Of a stretch of DNA of 64,000 bases, positions 8,536 through 17,344 are shown in pieces. A program made the position numbers and the translations under genes. Every line of letters starts with the position of its first letter. Positions within the stretch are counted from its first letter, which is position 1. Source of the DNA: Leucobacter sp. CX169 (GTDB taxonomy: Bacteria; Actinomycetota; Actinomycetes; Actinomycetales; Microbacteriaceae); the NCBI RefSeq assembly GCF_017161405.1, contig NZ_CP071051.1, forward strand, positions 1,488,001-1,552,000. The letters are read 5' to 3'. Under the pieces are notes generated by a model. The model made no database searches. It saw only the letters and a program-made list of their open reading frames with translations, and was not told the origin of the DNA.

Positions 8536-10191
8536 CTAGTTCGACGGGACTGCGGAATCATGCGCGTCGGGGGCTCCCCCTGACGCCGCCGACGCCGGAA
8601 CGAGCATGCCGTACCAGATGAGCTCACGGAGGCCCGCATGCAAGGCATCGCGCAGGGCGATCGGATCGGCATCCAGGAGTCCCGTCAGCGCGGTGCCGAT
8701 CTCGTCGACCGTCAGGTCCCCATCGCACGCGCCGACCGCGGCGGCCAGCACGGTATCGGCGTGAACGCGCCGCGCGATACCCTCGTCACTCGCCAGCACA
8801 ATCGACATCGGGTGTTCTGCGCCAGGCTCGTACACGCGCTCCTCGCGCACGGACGAATCCCGCTCGAGCACGAGTTCCCCAAATGCGACCGAGTCGACCG
8901 GGTCGACGGCGCAGTTCGTGGCGAACACCGATGACCAGCGATCGCCGAGGCGGTCCTGGCCGTCAATCGCCCCGTCGGCTCGCTCCGCACGGCGCGGGGC
9001 CGGCTGAGGATTTCCCGGAAGTCCGCGCCGGAACCCAATCAGGCCGAGTCCGATCGCCACCACGCGGCGCGCGGTGAAGTCCGCTAGCCATGCCGCCACG
9101 AGGTCGTCGAACGCCTCGGTGCCGGGGCGTGCGCCCCCGTCGCGGGCCCAGAGCTCGGCGTAGCCCTCCGGCCGTTGACGGTCTCGTTCAATGACCCAGG
9201 CCGCGTCCACGGGACGCGATCCCGGCGCCTCTTCGATCCAAGAGAGCACCCGCTCAAGCCCATCGGCGCCCCAACGCACCTCCCAGTTCCCGAGGCACTG
9301 GAGCGTGCCACCCGGCTCGAGGTGGTCGGGCGCCGCCTGCAACACCTGTGCAATGAGATCGTCGCCAGATCGTCCGCCGTCGCGATACTCGTAGTCAGGC
9401 ACGGAACCGTCGCGCGGGGTGATGACGAAGGGCGGGTTGCTGAGAATGAGGTCGAAGCGCTCCCCAGCAACCGGCGCGAAGAGGTCGCCGCGGCGGAAAT
9501 CAATGCCGCTCACCGCGTTGATCCTCGCGTTCGCCTGCGCGAACTCGAGCGCACGCGCCGAGATGTCGATGGCCACTACTCGACGCGCGCGGGCCGCAAG
9601 GTGCAGGGCAATCACCCCGCACCCGGTCCCCAGGTCGAGCGCCGAGTCCACCGTGCCCGGGGCCGCGAAGCCGAGCAGGGATCGAGTGGCCCCGCCCACC
9701 CCCATGACATGGTCGGTCCGAGCGGGGCCGCGCCGAATGTGGTCGTCGAGATCAGAGAGCAGCCACCAGTCAGTTCCTTCTTCTGGAAGCCCGGGTCCGG
9801 TGGCGTGAAATGGTGAGAGCGCGAGAGCGGCACGTAATCCGACGTCATCAGAGGTGACGAGCCCCAGTGCCGTCGCGCCTGCCGCACCGAGCGTGGGGAA
9901 CGCCAATGAGAACGCCGTCTCAGTGACCGGGTCGCCGACCAGGAAAAGCTGCACCAGCGTGCGCAGCGCGGCATCGGTCGAGGCCGAACCCGCAGCATTC
10001 GACTCGCCCAAAGGCTGATTTCCCGCCTCGGCACGGGCTGCAAAACCGTGCAGCGCGATCCTGGCAGGCGCGCGCACACCACGCAGCCGTGCAGCATCAG
10101 CGGCCTCGCCAAGCAGGGTGCGCACCGTGGCCTCGGTGTACTCGGCACGTGAAAGGTCGGTTCGCAGCTGGTCAAGCAACACAGGATCCAT
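8536..10191 (-). CDS. SAM-dependent methyltransferase with NPPF motif, DUF7059-type
   Basis: A 551-residue protein with an N-terminal helical domain (about residues 1-150), a class I methyltransferase core and a long C-terminal extension. The core shows ALDLGTGCGVIALHLA for SAM binding and LILSNPPFVITP, the (N/D)PP(F/Y) motif used for methylating exocyclic or amide nitrogens. This layout matches an actinobacterial family related to HemK and RlmG-like enzymes whose substrate is not established. The start ATG at 10191 gives MDPVLLDQLRTDL; an upstream ATG at 10227 looks non-native. Confidence 0.85.
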   Translation of the reverse strand: MDPVLLDQLRTDLSRAEYTEATVRTLLGEAADAARLRGVRAPARIALHGFAARAEAGNQPLGESNAAGSASTDAALRTLVQLFLVGDPVTETAFSLAFPTLGAAGATALGLVTSDDVGLRAALALSPFHATGPGLPEEGTDWWLLSDLDDHIRRGPARTDHVMGVGGATRSLLGFAAPGTVDSALDLGTGCGVIALHLAARARRVVAIDISARALEFAQANARINAVSGIDFRRGDLFAPVAGERFDLILSNPPFVITPRDGSVPDYEYRDGGRSGDDLIAQVLQAAPDHLEPGGTLQCLGNWEVRWGADGLERVLSWIEEAPGSRPVDAAWVIERDRQRPEGYAELWARDGGARPGTEAFDDLVAAWLADFTARRVVAIGLGLIGFRRGLPGNPQPAPRRAERADGAIDGQDRLGDRWSSVFATNCAVDPVDSVAFGELVLERDSSVREERVYEPGAEHPMSIVLASDEGIARRVHADTVLAAAVGACDGDLTVDEIGTALTGLLDADPIALRDALHAGLRELIWYGMLVPASAASGGAPDAHDSAVPSN

Positions 10192-10268
10192 CCCATAAGC
10201 GTAGAACCCTGGGAGCGCGGCGCCCACCTGAATTGGTGCGGCGCGCCCTGCTGCGCGAGAATGTCCTC

Positions 10269-11069
10269 ATGCCAAAACTCGCACTCACGATTGCAGGCTC
10301 GGAAGCCACCGGCGGCGCCGGCGCGCAGGCGGACCTCAAGACCTTCCAAGCACGCGGCGTCTACGGGATCGCCGCACTCACGTGCATCGTCTCGTTCAAC
10401 CCATCCAACAACTGGTCGCACCGATTCGTTCCGGTCGACGCGAATGTCATCGATGACCAGCTCGACGCGATCACCGGCGCCTACGGGCCCGAGGCGCTCG
10501 ACACCGTCAAGATCGGAATGCTGGGCACGCCGGCGACAATCACGACGGTCGCGAAGGCGCTGTCGGCTCGTCCGTTCACGAACGTCGTGCTCGACCCCGT
10601 GCTGATCTGCAAGGGCCAGGAGCCGGGGGCGGCGCTGGACACCGACAACGCACTGAAGGCCGAGATCCTTCCCCTCGCGACCGTCGTGACCCCGAATCAC
10701 TTTGAGTCGCTGTCGCTCTCGGGAATGGACGCGATCGACACCGAGGACGACCTGATCGAGGCCGCGAAGCGCATCCACGAGCGCTACGGCGTCACGGTCA
10801 TCGCCAAGGGTGGCGTCCGGATCGCCGGCCCCGAGGCCGTCGACGTCTACTTCGACGGCGTGAGCCTCGAGGTCCTGCGCGCGCCCAAGGTCGGCGAGGT
10901 CGCCGTGAGCGGCGCCGGTTGCTCGCTGGCCGCGGCCATCGCAGCCGAGATTGCCAAGGGCGCGACCACGCTGGAGGCGGCGCGCACCGCGAAAGCATTC
11001 GTGACCGAGGCGATCACGCTCCGCGTGGCCTCGAACGCGCCGTTTGACGCGGTGTGGCAGGGCGACTAG
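10269..11069 (+). CDS. Pyridoxal/hydroxymethylpyrimidine kinase family protein (PdxK/ThiD-like)
   Basis: A 266-residue ribokinase-fold kinase. The N-terminal LTIAGSEATGGAGAQADLKT, TVKIGMLG, NVVLDPVLICKGQ and the anion-hole segment VAVSGAGCSLAAAIA place it with ThiD and the ThiD-like pyridoxal kinases. The catalytic position in the last motif reads SGAGC rather than the common GTGC or GAGD, and the ThiD-like pyridoxal kinases often use Cys there, so a pyridoxal kinase role is favoured. The start is the ATG at 10269. It is a single gene with its own hairpin terminator. Confidence 0.88.
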   Translation: MPKLALTIAGSEATGGAGAQADLKTFQARGVYGIAALTCIVSFNPSNNWSHRFVPVDANVIDDQLDAITGAYGPEALDTVKIGMLGTPATITTVAKALSARPFTNVVLDPVLICKGQEPGAALDTDNALKAEILPLATVVTPNHFESLSLSGMDAIDTEDDLIEAAKRIHERYGVTVIAKGGVRIAGPEAVDVYFDGVSLEVLRAPKVGEVAVSGAGCSLAAAIAAEIAKGATTLEAARTAKAFVTEAITLRVASNAPFDAVWQGD

Positions 11070-11085
11070 TCGAGCTGTAGCTTGC

Positions 11086-11129
11086 ACCGGGCGGGCGCCG
11101 TGGGGAATCTCCCGCGGCGCCCGCCCGGT
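11086..11129 (+). terminator. Hairpin terminator after the PdxK-like gene
   Basis: ACCGGGCGGGCGCCG at 11086-11100 pairs with CGGCGCCCGCCCGGT at 11115-11129, followed by CTGTGT. The remaining bases up to 11325 show no gene; they probably hold the promoter of the next one. Confidence 0.75.
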
Positions 11130-11325
11130 CTGTGTCAGGATCCTGCCGACCCTGACCCGCCGATCGACCAGGGCCGCGCGCGTGCCGCCCGCCTTTCGGG
11201 GATCGAAGCCTCACCCCTCCGTTCACCGGGGCTGCCGGACGACACTTATCCACAATTCGCCACGCAGGGACGCGGTCCCGTTCGTCCCCGGATAGCCTCG
11301 AGAGGACGAACCGAACGGAGTAGCC

Positions 11326-11943
11326 ATGGCACCCCCAACGATCCCAGAGCCGATCAGGACCGACTGGGCGAACGGCGACCCCCTGCTTACGCGTTACTAC
11401 GACACCGAGTGGGGCATGCCCGTGACCGACGAGCAGGGGCTCTTTGAACGGGTCTCGCTCGAGGCGTTCCAGGCGGGGCTCTCGTGGCTCACGATCCTGC
11501 GCAAGCGGGAGGCGTTCCGGGCGGCCTTTCACGACTTCGATCCCGACCGCGTCGCCGCCTACGGGGAGAAAGATATTGAGCGGCTGCTCGCCAACGCGGC
11601 GATTGTCAGGAACGTCGCGAAGATTCAGGCAACCGTAACGAACGCCCAGGCGGTCCTCGCGCTCCGCGAGTCGGGCGGCCTCGCGAGCCTCATCTGGGCG
11701 CATCAGCCAAAGACCACTCCTCGTCCCGAACACCCCTCGGAAGTGCCGACACGCTCTGCGGAGTCCGAGGCGCTCGCCGCGGACCTCAAAGCGCACGGCT
11801 TCACGTTCATCGGCCCCACCACCGCGCACGCGCTCATGGAGGCAGTGGGTGTCGTCGACACGCATATCCTGGCGAGTCACCGCCGTGGATGCTCGGGACT
11901 CTGGAATCCTGACGGCAGCAGAAAGCAGAAACCCGCGCACTGA
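11326..11943 (+). CDS. DNA-3-methyladenine glycosylase I family protein (Tag-like), zinc site degraded
   Basis: A 205-residue protein of the Tag family, which excises 3-methyladenine from DNA. Family blocks are clear: DPLLTRYYDTEWGMPVTDE, LEAFQAGLSWLTILRKRE with the conserved Glu and Trp, FDPDRVAAY, IVRNVAKIQATVTNA, EVPT and GFTFIGPTT. Compared with E. coli Tag the zinc knuckle has lost three of four ligands: Cys4 is Thr, His17 is Tyr and Cys179 is Ser, with only His175 kept (VVDTHILAS). It may be a zinc-free branch or a relative with altered activity. The stop codon lies within a terminator hairpin shared with the convergent SDR gene. Confidence 0.85.
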   Translation: MAPPTIPEPIRTDWANGDPLLTRYYDTEWGMPVTDEQGLFERVSLEAFQAGLSWLTILRKREAFRAAFHDFDPDRVAAYGEKDIERLLANAAIVRNVAKIQATVTNAQAVLALRESGGLASLIWAHQPKTTPRPEHPSEVPTRSAESEALAADLKAHGFTFIGPTTAHALMEAVGVVDTHILASHRRGCSGLWNPDGSRKQKPAH

Positions 11944-11962
11944 CCGAGGCCAGTGCGCGGGT
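11931..11962. terminator. Bidirectional hairpin overlapping the tag-like stop codon
   Basis: ACCCGCGCACTG at 11931-11942 pairs with CAGTGCGCGGGT at 11951-11962. The tag-like stop is inside the left arm and loop. The convergent SDR gene ends 21 bases further on. Confidence 0.7.
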
Positions 11963-11982
11963 TCGCGCCCGAGCGAAATGTC

Positions 11983-12750
11983 CTAGGCAGTAGCGGTAAA
12001 GCCTGAGACGTCGCCCACGTACCGGGTGTTGTCGGCCGGAACAGCGTCAACGGCAGCTTGCGCGACCTCTGCGGCGAACTCTGACACGTTGTACAGGCGG
12101 CCCGCGGCTTCCTTACGATCCGAGATCGCGCCGGGGTTCAGGCGCTCAAGCAGGGTCGCCGTAATCGTTCCTTCGATCATGTCGCCCGACACCACGACGA
12201 ACTCAACGCCGCGCTCGGCCAGCTCGGGGATGCGCGCCCGGAGCGCGTCTTCGCCGGCGCGCTTGCTCTCTGCGACCGGCACATACTCCGGCATCGTCGG
12301 TGTCGTGCGGATGAAGTGGGCCTGGTGGCTCGTGACGAACACGACTCGCGCGCCCTCGCTCAGCAGCGGCAGTGCCTGGTCGAGCACGTTCAGCTGCGCG
12401 TCGCGGTTCAGCTTGAGCGCGTAGTCCTCCGCCATGCCGCCTTCCATGCCGCCGGAGGCGTTCAGCACCAGAACGTCAAGACCGCCCAGCTGTTCTTGAA
12501 TGTCAGCCATCATCTCAGCAACCGACTCCGGGCTCGTGAGGTCTGCCGCCTCAACGAGGACGCGCCCGCCATGCGCGCTCAGCTCAGTCGCAAGCTTCTC
12601 CGCACGTGCCGCCTTGTTGCGGTAGTTGATCACGACGTCCGCGCCGGCCTCGGCAAAGTAGCGCACCGTGTCGGCGCCAATTCCGCGCGAGGAGCCGGTA
12701 ACCAGGGCACGGCGGCCAGCAAGCGCGTTCGGGGCGAGGGGGTTAGTCAC
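11983..12750 (-). CDS. Short-chain dehydrogenase/reductase with displaced catalytic Tyr
   Basis: A 255-residue SDR of the Rossmann fold. The cofactor motif ALVTGSSRGIG (about residues 15-25) and an Arg in VINYRNK suggest NADP(H). An NAS motif and the catalytic Ser (VTSHQAH) are present. The usual YxxxK is not: the segment reads EYVPVAESKRAGE, so the Tyr sits seven residues before the Lys and a Val is at the normal Tyr place. I have the impression that related actinobacterial proteins share a Y-P-V-A-x-S-K segment. The substrate is unknown. A ribosome site GAAGGAG precedes the start. Confidence 0.85.
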   Translation of the reverse strand: MTNPLAPNALAGRRALVTGSSRGIGADTVRYFAEAGADVVINYRNKAARAEKLATELSAHGGRVLVEAADLTSPESVAEMMADIQEQLGGLDVLVLNASGGMEGGMAEDYALKLNRDAQLNVLDQALPLLSEGARVVFVTSHQAHFIRTTPTMPEYVPVAESKRAGEDALRARIPELAERGVEFVVVSGDMIEGTITATLLERLNPGAISDRKEAAGRLYNVSEFAAEVAQAAVDAVPADNTRYVGDVSGFTATA

Positions 12751-12913
12751 GAGTGTCTCCTTCGAGGCGAAAATGAGGCGGCGCCGGAAGGCGCGGGTAA
12801 TTCGATGATTCCAGCGTACTGGAGGTCATATCCCTGAACCCGCGCAATCCAATTGGGGACTATCCCCAGCGGGGTCAGCGTTGTACTCTGCAAGCAATGG
12901 GGAAGGACGCAAC

Positions 12914-13279
12914 ATGGCAGACAGAACCTTACGCGGAGCACGAATCGGCTCGACCAGCCTGCAGGGCGACCAAAACGTCGAGCTCGCTCCCCGTCAAACC
13001 GTGCAGTACCTCACCGAGAGTGGCCGCACGTTCCGCGTCATGTTTGACGCGGACGCCGAGCCGCCGGTCGAGTGGACCGATCAGCGCAGTGGCGAGATCG
13101 GCTTTCTCGATGACGAAGCCGGCAGGGCGGCCCGAGCGGAGTTCGAGGTGCGTGGCGCCCCGGGTAGAACGCCCTGGGACATGCTGCTCGAGCGTCGCAG
13201 CGTGGAGGAACTCGAAGAACTCCTTGAGGAGCGGCTTACGCTGATGCGCGCTCGTCGCGGGACCGAAAAGTCCAGCTAG
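12914..13279 (+). CDS. rbpA: RNA polymerase-binding protein RbpA
   Basis: A 121-residue actinobacterial transcription factor that binds RNA polymerase and the principal sigma factor and stabilises the open complex. The N-terminal tail MADRTLRGARIGSTSLQ, the basic/aromatic core (YLTESGRTFRVMFDADAEPPVEW) and the C-terminal sigma-interaction helix (TPWDMLLERRSVEELEELL) follow the family order. No cysteine is present, so the zinc site seen in Streptomyces RbpA is lacking. GGAAGGA precedes the ATG at 12914. Its last 44 bases overlap the end of the convergent lnt gene. Confidence 0.95.
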   Translation: MADRTLRGARIGSTSLQGDQNVELAPRQTVQYLTESGRTFRVMFDADAEPPVEWTDQRSGEIGFLDDEAGRAARAEFEVRGAPGRTPWDMLLERRSVEELEELLEERLTLMRARRGTEKSS

Positions 13280-14861
13280 CTAGCGACAACAGCACGCCGG
13301 CGGCACCGAGCGAGAGCCACAGCGCAGCAGCCGAGGCGCCCCACAGGATCGCGGGTGTCTCGCCGCTGAAGGTCGGAATGTCCGCGACCATAACCCCGGC
13401 CGTGTAGGGCTCGATCGCGTCAATGGCGCGGCCATCCGGACCGATCATCTCGCTGATCCCGACCGTCGAGATGTTCACCACCACCCGGCCGGTTTCCATG
13501 GCACGCAGACGAGCAATCTCGAGTTGCTGCGCGTTCTCGTCGGTGCGGCCAAAATCAGCGTTGTTCGTCTGCGCGAGGATCACTTCCGCCCCGTCGTCGA
13601 TCATCGCGACCGCCTGCTCGTCAAAGATAATGTCGAAACAGATCGCGATGCCCGCGAGGAGCGGATCCCGCCCCACACCTGGCACAGAGATCGGCATCGC
13701 CGCGGGCAGCGTCCCAGGCAGGTAGTCGAGCTGCACCAGGTCGACGAGGTCGGGGGCGAGCGCGCGATAGAACTCGCGGTGCGGCATGTACTCGGCAAAC
13801 GGCACCGGGTAGCGCTTGTCGTATCGCGCGGCCACCCCCGCCTCGGGCTGCCACACCAGCGAGGAGTTGGTGTACGTGTCCGGTTCGTCAGCCGGAAGAA
13901 TTGAGCCCAGCACGATGGGGGCGTTGGCGCGCCTCGCGAGACCATCAACGAGTCCCCGAGCGTACGCGCTGCCCGGCAGGTTGAACTCCGCGCTGTTCTC
14001 CGGCCAAACGATGAGTTCCGGCGGATCGCCGGCGGTGCCCGCCTCGACCGCGTCAAGGTACTCGGCCGTGGTCTGCACGTGGTCGCGCAGCACGTCACCC
14101 GACTCTCGATCGTCGAAAATTCCCGCGTCGGAGTTGCCCTGCACCGCAGCAATACGGACAGTTCCGGTCTGTTGTGTCGGCGCGACCGGCACCAACGACA
14201 GCAGGATCAGCCCGACGATCGAGAAACCTGCCGCTCGCGCCGTGCGACGCCCCGAGCGCGGCAACCGCGCGAACCAGACGGCCGCGGGCACCGCGCAGGC
14301 TGCTGCAATCAGTCCGCTGAGGCCCGCGAAGCCGACCCAGGATACGAGCTCGGCGAGGGGCCCCTGCGACTGGGTGTGGGCGAGGCGCCCCCACGCGAAG
14401 CCCCCATACGGCCAACTCGACTGAGCGAGTTCGCGGGCCGTCCAGATCCCGGCTGCGGCAAGCACCTGCGCCGACAAGATGACGCCGATAGGAAGCGGTA
14501 ACCGAGCGAGTCCCCGCGTCACGGGCCCGATGACTGCCCCCATGGCGGCGAACCAGAGCGTCATGAGCGTTCCGAGCGCGAGCCACGGGATCGGGCCGAG
14601 ATAGAGCGTCAGCCAGGAGACCTGGGGAAACCAGAAGGCGGCGCCGGCAATCGCGCCGATGGCGAGACCACCCCACGGGAGCTGTTTCCACAGTGCACAC
14701 AGAATGAGGGTGGCGCCGAGCAGACCCGCCGGCCACCACGCGATGCCGGGAGAGGCCACGTCGAGCAGGAAGCCGCCGAGCGCCGCGGCGCCGGCCGCCT
14801 GCCACCAGCGGAGTCCGCGCTCTGGATCCCGGCCCTGTTGCGGTTCTCGAGGGGTATGCAT
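13236..14861 (-). CDS. lnt: Apolipoprotein N-acyltransferase
   Basis: A 541-residue membrane enzyme that adds the third acyl chain to the N-terminal Cys of lipoproteins. About six membrane helices (residues 20-225) precede a nitrilase-fold domain. The catalytic triad positions can be seen: Glu in LIVWPENSAEFN, Lys in ARYDKRYPVPFAEYMP, and Cys in GIAICFDIIFDE. The ATG at 14861 overlaps the helY stop as TAATG, implying coupled translation. The C-terminus overlaps rbpA by 44 bases. Lipoprotein substrates in this window include CtaC and the FKBP protein. Confidence 0.95.
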   Translation of the reverse strand: MHTPREPQQGRDPERGLRWWQAAGAAALGGFLLDVASPGIAWWPAGLLGATLILCALWKQLPWGGLAIGAIAGAAFWFPQVSWLTLYLGPIPWLALGTLMTLWFAAMGAVIGPVTRGLARLPLPIGVILSAQVLAAAGIWTARELAQSSWPYGGFAWGRLAHTQSQGPLAELVSWVGFAGLSGLIAAACAVPAAVWFARLPRSGRRTARAAGFSIVGLILLSLVPVAPTQQTGTVRIAAVQGNSDAGIFDDRESGDVLRDHVQTTAEYLDAVEAGTAGDPPELIVWPENSAEFNLPGSAYARGLVDGLARRANAPIVLGSILPADEPDTYTNSSLVWQPEAGVAARYDKRYPVPFAEYMPHREFYRALAPDLVDLVQLDYLPGTLPAAMPISVPGVGRDPLLAGIAICFDIIFDEQAVAMIDDGAEVILAQTNNADFGRTDENAQQLEIARLRAMETGRVVVNISTVGISEMIGPDGRAIDAIEPYTAGVMVADIPTFSGETPAILWGASAAALWLSLGAAGVLLSLASWTFRSRDERASA

Positions 14862-17344
14862 TAGCTGGTACTCGACGCCTCGACAATGCCGCGCCGCACG
14901 AGCAATTTCGCATCGCGGGCGAGCGCGGCCATAGGTGAGGCCGCATCGACGCTCAGCGACGCCTGGGCGATCTGATCGAGCAGGTCGATGGTTTGCTTGC
15001 TCCACCGGACAAAGTCTCCGACCCCCAGGTCCGAGCGCTCGAGTGTCGTGGCGAGGCTGTCTCCCTTTGCCCAGCCATGCATCGCGAGCGCCAGGCCAGC
15101 GTGCGGAAGCTGTGTGCGGGGCAGCCGGTGGCGCTCTTCGAGGTCGTCGAGCTCGGCCCAGATCGTCAGGGTCTGCGCAAACGCTTCGCGGAACGATCCG
15201 CGAGGCAGCTCCGGGTCAGCGTTCTCGTCATCTCTGCGCGGCTCGTACGTCAGCGCGCAACTGAGCGCGGCCAGGCCCGCCGCATCGATCCCGTTCCAGG
15301 AGGCGCGACGAAGGCACTCTGCGACCAGCAGGTCACGCTCGCCGTACACTCGCCGCAGCACGGCACCCCAGGGCTCGACGGTAATGGACTCAGACTCCCC
15401 CGACGCGGTGACGGCACGGCTGAGGTAGCCGCGTTCGAGCAGGAGGTCGACCACACGGTCGAAGGTCCGCGCGATCGTCCCGGTGCGCGACCGAATCTCG
15501 CGTACCTGTTGCTCGGTCGTCCGCTTGAGTCCGAACCAGCGCCCAGCCCAGCGCTCGTGGGCACGAAGATCGGGACAAGAGGCGCAGGGGTGCTGCTGGA
15601 GCTGTCGGCGCAACTGGGACACCCGCTCGCGCCGATCAGACCCGCTTCCGCGACGTCCACCCGCGCCCCTGACTGCGGTTTCTCCGCGCTCGATCGACTC
15701 GAGATCGCGCCGCAGTTTCGCGTACTCCAGGAAGTCACCGAGCTCGCAGTGCATCGAGGACTCGTACCCGGCCAGCGATTCTTCTGCGGCCCGCACCTGG
15801 CGGGCAATATCGACAACCGAGCGGTCTGCTTGGAACTGGGCGAACGATTGTTCGAGCAAGCTGCGCGCGGCGGTGATCCCGACACGATCGAGCAGGTTCA
15901 CCGACATGTTGTAGGTCGGGCGAAAGCTCGACTTCATCGGGGTACTGCGTTTGGAGGCGAGGTGCGCCAATGCCTCGGGATCCACCGCGTCGCTCCACAC
16001 CACGACGGCGTGGCCTTCGGTGTCGATGCCGCGACGGCCGGCCCGGCCGGTGAGTTGCGTGTATTCACCAGTCGTGAGCGGCGCACGCCGCTCACCGTTG
16101 AACTTCTCGAGCTGTTCGATGACGACCGAGCGCGCAGGCATGTTGATCCCGAGCGCGAGGGTCTCCGTCGCAAACACCGCCTTGACGAGGCGCCGCTGGA
16201 ACAGCGTCTCCACGACACTCTTGAACACCGGGATCAGCCCCGCGTGGTGTGCCGCGATACCCCGCTCTAGTCCGGACAGCCACTCGTGGTAACCGAGCAC
16301 CGCGAGATCTTCGTCCGAGAGCTCAGCGACCGCGGCCTGGGCGACGTCACGAATCTCGTCGCGTTCCTCGCGAGTCGTGAGGCGAATCCCTTCATAGAGC
16401 GCCTGCCGAACCGCCTGATCGCAACCGTTGCGGCTGAAGATAAAGACAATCGCGGGCGTCAGCTCGGTCTCGTCCAGCGCCCGCACAATGTCGGCACGCG
16501 AGATTCGCCCGGTTGAGTGCCGCTGAGGCGCGTGTCCACGCTGCCTGCCGCCCCGCCCGCGCCGGCCACGATCGTCGAAGCCGCCTCTTCCGCCTCGCTC
16601 AGAGGAGCCACCGTGCCCGCCCAGCCGGATCACCTCAGGGTTCAGCCGGCCGTGCGTGCTGAGCTCACCCTCACGGTCGACGATGAGCGGAAGCAGCGCT
16701 CGCTTGGTGAGCACGTGCTGGTAGAGCGGGACGGGGCGATGTTCGGACACGATGACGTCGGTATCGCCACGAATCGCATGCATCCAGTCACCGAACTCCT
16801 CGGCGTTTGACACGGTCGCCGAGAGCGACACAAGCCGCACGTGGCGCGGCAGATGCAAGATGATCTCTTCCCACACGGCACCGCGGAAACGGTCCCCCAG
16901 GAAGTGCACCTCGTCGAGAATGACGAAGGCGAGGTCGGCGAGTGCCGTGGAATCCGCGTAGATCATGTTGCGGAGGACCTCGGTCGTCATCACGACAATG
17001 GGTGCGTCACCACGAATGTTCACGTCGCCCGTGAGTAGCCCCACCTGGTCCTCGCCGTATTCCTGAGCAATCTCGTGGAACTTCTGGTTCGAGAGCGCCT
17101 TGATCGGCGCCGTGTAAAACACCCGAGCATCTCGCTCGCGCCGGGCGAGGGCCACCGAGAACTCGGCAATCGCCGTCTTGCCAGCCCCGGTGGGGGCGGC
17201 AACGAGCACGCTACGCCCCTCTTCCAGGGACTCGCATGCGGCGCGCTGGAACGCGTCGAGGGGAAACCGGATCCGTGCTTCGTATGCGGCAAGCGCCGGG
17301 TGTTCGACGGGGTCCGGCTCGCTGTCCGTCACGGAGTCAGTCAC
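14861..17344 (-). CDS. helY: Ski2-like DExH RNA helicase HelY
   Basis: An 827-residue superfamily 2 helicase. Motif I is AAPTGAGKT (residues 49-57), motif II DEVH (144-147), motif III SLSATVSN, and motif VI QLTGRAGRRGID. A Gly/Arg-rich insert lies at about 235-280. The C-terminal region has a winged-helix/ratchet part and a DSHCT domain with two Cys (CASC). The GTG start at 17344 overlaps the tatC stop as GTGA. Order pafB-pafC-tat-helY is the same as in Mycobacterium tuberculosis. A role in RNA processing or decay is likely by family but unproven. Confidence 0.94.
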   Translation of the reverse strand: MTDSVTDSEPDPVEHPALAAYEARIRFPLDAFQRAACESLEEGRSVLVAAPTGAGKTAIAEFSVALARRERDARVFYTAPIKALSNQKFHEIAQEYGEDQVGLLTGDVNIRGDAPIVVMTTEVLRNMIYADSTALADLAFVILDEVHFLGDRFRGAVWEEIILHLPRHVRLVSLSATVSNAEEFGDWMHAIRGDTDVIVSEHRPVPLYQHVLTKRALLPLIVDREGELSTHGRLNPEVIRLGGHGGSSERGGRGGFDDRGRRGRGGRQRGHAPQRHSTGRISRADIVRALDETELTPAIVFIFSRNGCDQAVRQALYEGIRLTTREERDEIRDVAQAAVAELSDEDLAVLGYHEWLSGLERGIAAHHAGLIPVFKSVVETLFQRRLVKAVFATETLALGINMPARSVVIEQLEKFNGERRAPLTTGEYTQLTGRAGRRGIDTEGHAVVVWSDAVDPEALAHLASKRSTPMKSSFRPTYNMSVNLLDRVGITAARSLLEQSFAQFQADRSVVDIARQVRAAEESLAGYESSMHCELGDFLEYAKLRRDLESIERGETAVRGAGGRRGSGSDRRERVSQLRRQLQQHPCASCPDLRAHERWAGRWFGLKRTTEQQVREIRSRTGTIARTFDRVVDLLLERGYLSRAVTASGESESITVEPWGAVLRRVYGERDLLVAECLRRASWNGIDAAGLAALSCALTYEPRRDDENADPELPRGSFREAFAQTLTIWAELDDLEERHRLPRTQLPHAGLALAMHGWAKGDSLATTLERSDLGVGDFVRWSKQTIDLLDQIAQASLSVDAASPMAALARDAKLLVRRGIVEASSTS

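Noticed and set aside
14993-16270. A 425-residue open frame opposite helY
   Set aside because: It is antisense to DSHCT and helicase parts of helY and has no ribosome site or motif.
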